NCBI GenBank assembly: GCA_905182985.1
Contig: CAJJDN010000043.1
Location: forward strand, 162,112-226,111
Direction of reading: 5' to 3'
From: Paramecium sonneborni
Taxonomy: Eukaryota > Ciliophora > Oligohymenophorea > Peniculida > Parameciidae
DNA: 64,000 nucleotides
Within the stretch, counting starts at the first letter, position 1; each line of letters opens with the position of its first letter. A program made the position numbers and the translations under genes. Positions 63,367-64,000 of the stretch are shown piece by piece. Below the pieces are notes generated by a model, which was not told the DNA's origin, did no database searches, and worked only from the letters and a program-made list of their open reading frames with translations.

Positions 63367-64000
63367 ATGTTTTACAGCAGATCTAATCCAAAATTGTCAG
63401 ATTATTAGAACAAATTAAACACATCAACATATTCAAGTAAATCACGTGGATCTTTTAAAGAAATTTCACCTGATACTAGAAGTAAATATTTATGATATTC
63501 ATTTAGATATTACTCCTAACAATCCAAATAGACCATTAACTGCTCGCAACGAATATACAAATCCATCAAAGGTCAAATAATTACTAAATAATTTAATTTA
63601 AGGTGATTAAAACAAGACCTCAACGTAATTGTTTGGATAAAGCATATTTCAAAAAAAATAAATTGAAAGTACATCTAGCAGAGGTGAAAGTTTATGTAAA
63701 TTTTATTATGATTTTTATAGTATCTAGTAGAATAAGTAATTTTGGAAAGTAAAATATCAAATCACCATCAAATAATGAAACATTTCTAAAATCTGCTTTT
63801 ATAGTTCCAGATACTAGTAGAGATTAAGATAAGAAACCACATTAGAATTTGTATTATTAATCTAATAAACAAAATGATTCTACTGCTTCATAACAAAAAT
63901 CCTGCAAAAACTCAAAATTATTAACAATTTCATAAATAGCATAATAATGTAAAAAAAACAGCACAACCCCCACAAGATAGAATACGATTAATAATGAAAA
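63367..64000 (+). CDS. Uncharacterised Ser/Gln/Lys-rich protein, cut by the window edge
   Basis: ATG at 63367, introns of 25 nt near 63481-63505 and 63698-63722 (the second hides a TGA frame), then an open frame to the edge. The product is polar and probably disordered (SDYQNKLNTSTYSSKSRGSF, then TPNNPNRPLTARNEYTN). Near 63,890 a different frame looks better (NPAKTQNYQQFHKQ), so a small intron or a sequencing slip is possible there. Family not recognised. Confidence 0.6.

Noticed and set aside
1..64000. CRISPR arrays, bacterial operons, insertion sequences, prophage
   Set aside because: No regularly spaced repeats, transposase or integrase motifs, or Shine-Dalgarno-like arrangement; the genes are eukaryotic with small introns.
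1..64000. tRNA or rRNA genes
   Set aside because: I scanned the larger gaps by eye and saw no convincing cloverleaf or conserved rRNA segment; a covariance search was not possible here.

Overview
The window is ciliate macronuclear-type DNA, most probably from the genus Paramecium. TAA and TAG are read as glutamine throughout and TGA is the only stop: ribosomal protein L27a, the DEAD-box helicase and the ABC transporter all carry in-frame TAA/TAG at many positions and end at TGA. Introns are tiny (about 20-29 nt, GT...AG), the DNA is very AT-rich, genes are separated by tens of bases, and there is a trichocyst matrix protein. Most genes therefore look broken under the standard code; spans given here include introns and were read by hand with the ciliate code.

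Layout. 1-13.7 kb: cytosolic carboxypeptidase (partial, -), trichocyst matrix protein (+), zinc transporter (+), cyclic-nucleotide-domain K+ channel (+), a very large ankyrin/anoctamin/B-box/EF-hand protein (-), mitotic cyclin (-). 13.9-26 kb: a large membrane protein with a TmcB-like look (+), a second K+ channel (-), a small Cys/His-rich protein (+), a secreted EGF protein (+), a probable ATG14/UVRAG-like protein (-). 26.8-36 kb: ribosomal L27a (+), glycerol kinase (-), a coiled-coil protein (-), a DDX10/Dbp4 helicase (+) and small uncharacterised genes. 36-46 kb: GSK3-type kinase (+), hypothetical genes, GH3 beta-glucosidase (+). 46-54 kb: full-size ABCA transporter (+). 53.7-64 kb: a large helical-repeat-like protein, an H-type-lectin-like secreted protein, coiled-coil proteins, a probable N-myristoylated protein, and a gene running off the right edge.

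Assembly. Four places carry a direct duplication of 1.1-1.4 kb with N bases exactly at the junction (29390-29521, 38303, 42214, 47719). Each splits one gene into a truncated fragment plus an intact copy. I read these as overlapping contig ends that were not merged, not as biological tandem duplications. The intact genes are glycerol kinase, coiled-coil protein, GSK3 kinase, hypothetical 39099-40480, GH3 glucosidase and ABCA.

The genes are ordinary single eukaryotic genes, not operons. Themes are membrane excitability and transport (two K+ channels, anoctamin, CDF, ABCA), cilia/secretory biology (tubulin-type carboxypeptidase, trichocyst protein) and core growth (L27a, DDX10, cyclin, GSK3). 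The most unusual item is the ankyrin-TMEM16-B-box-EF-hand architecture at 7226-12621.
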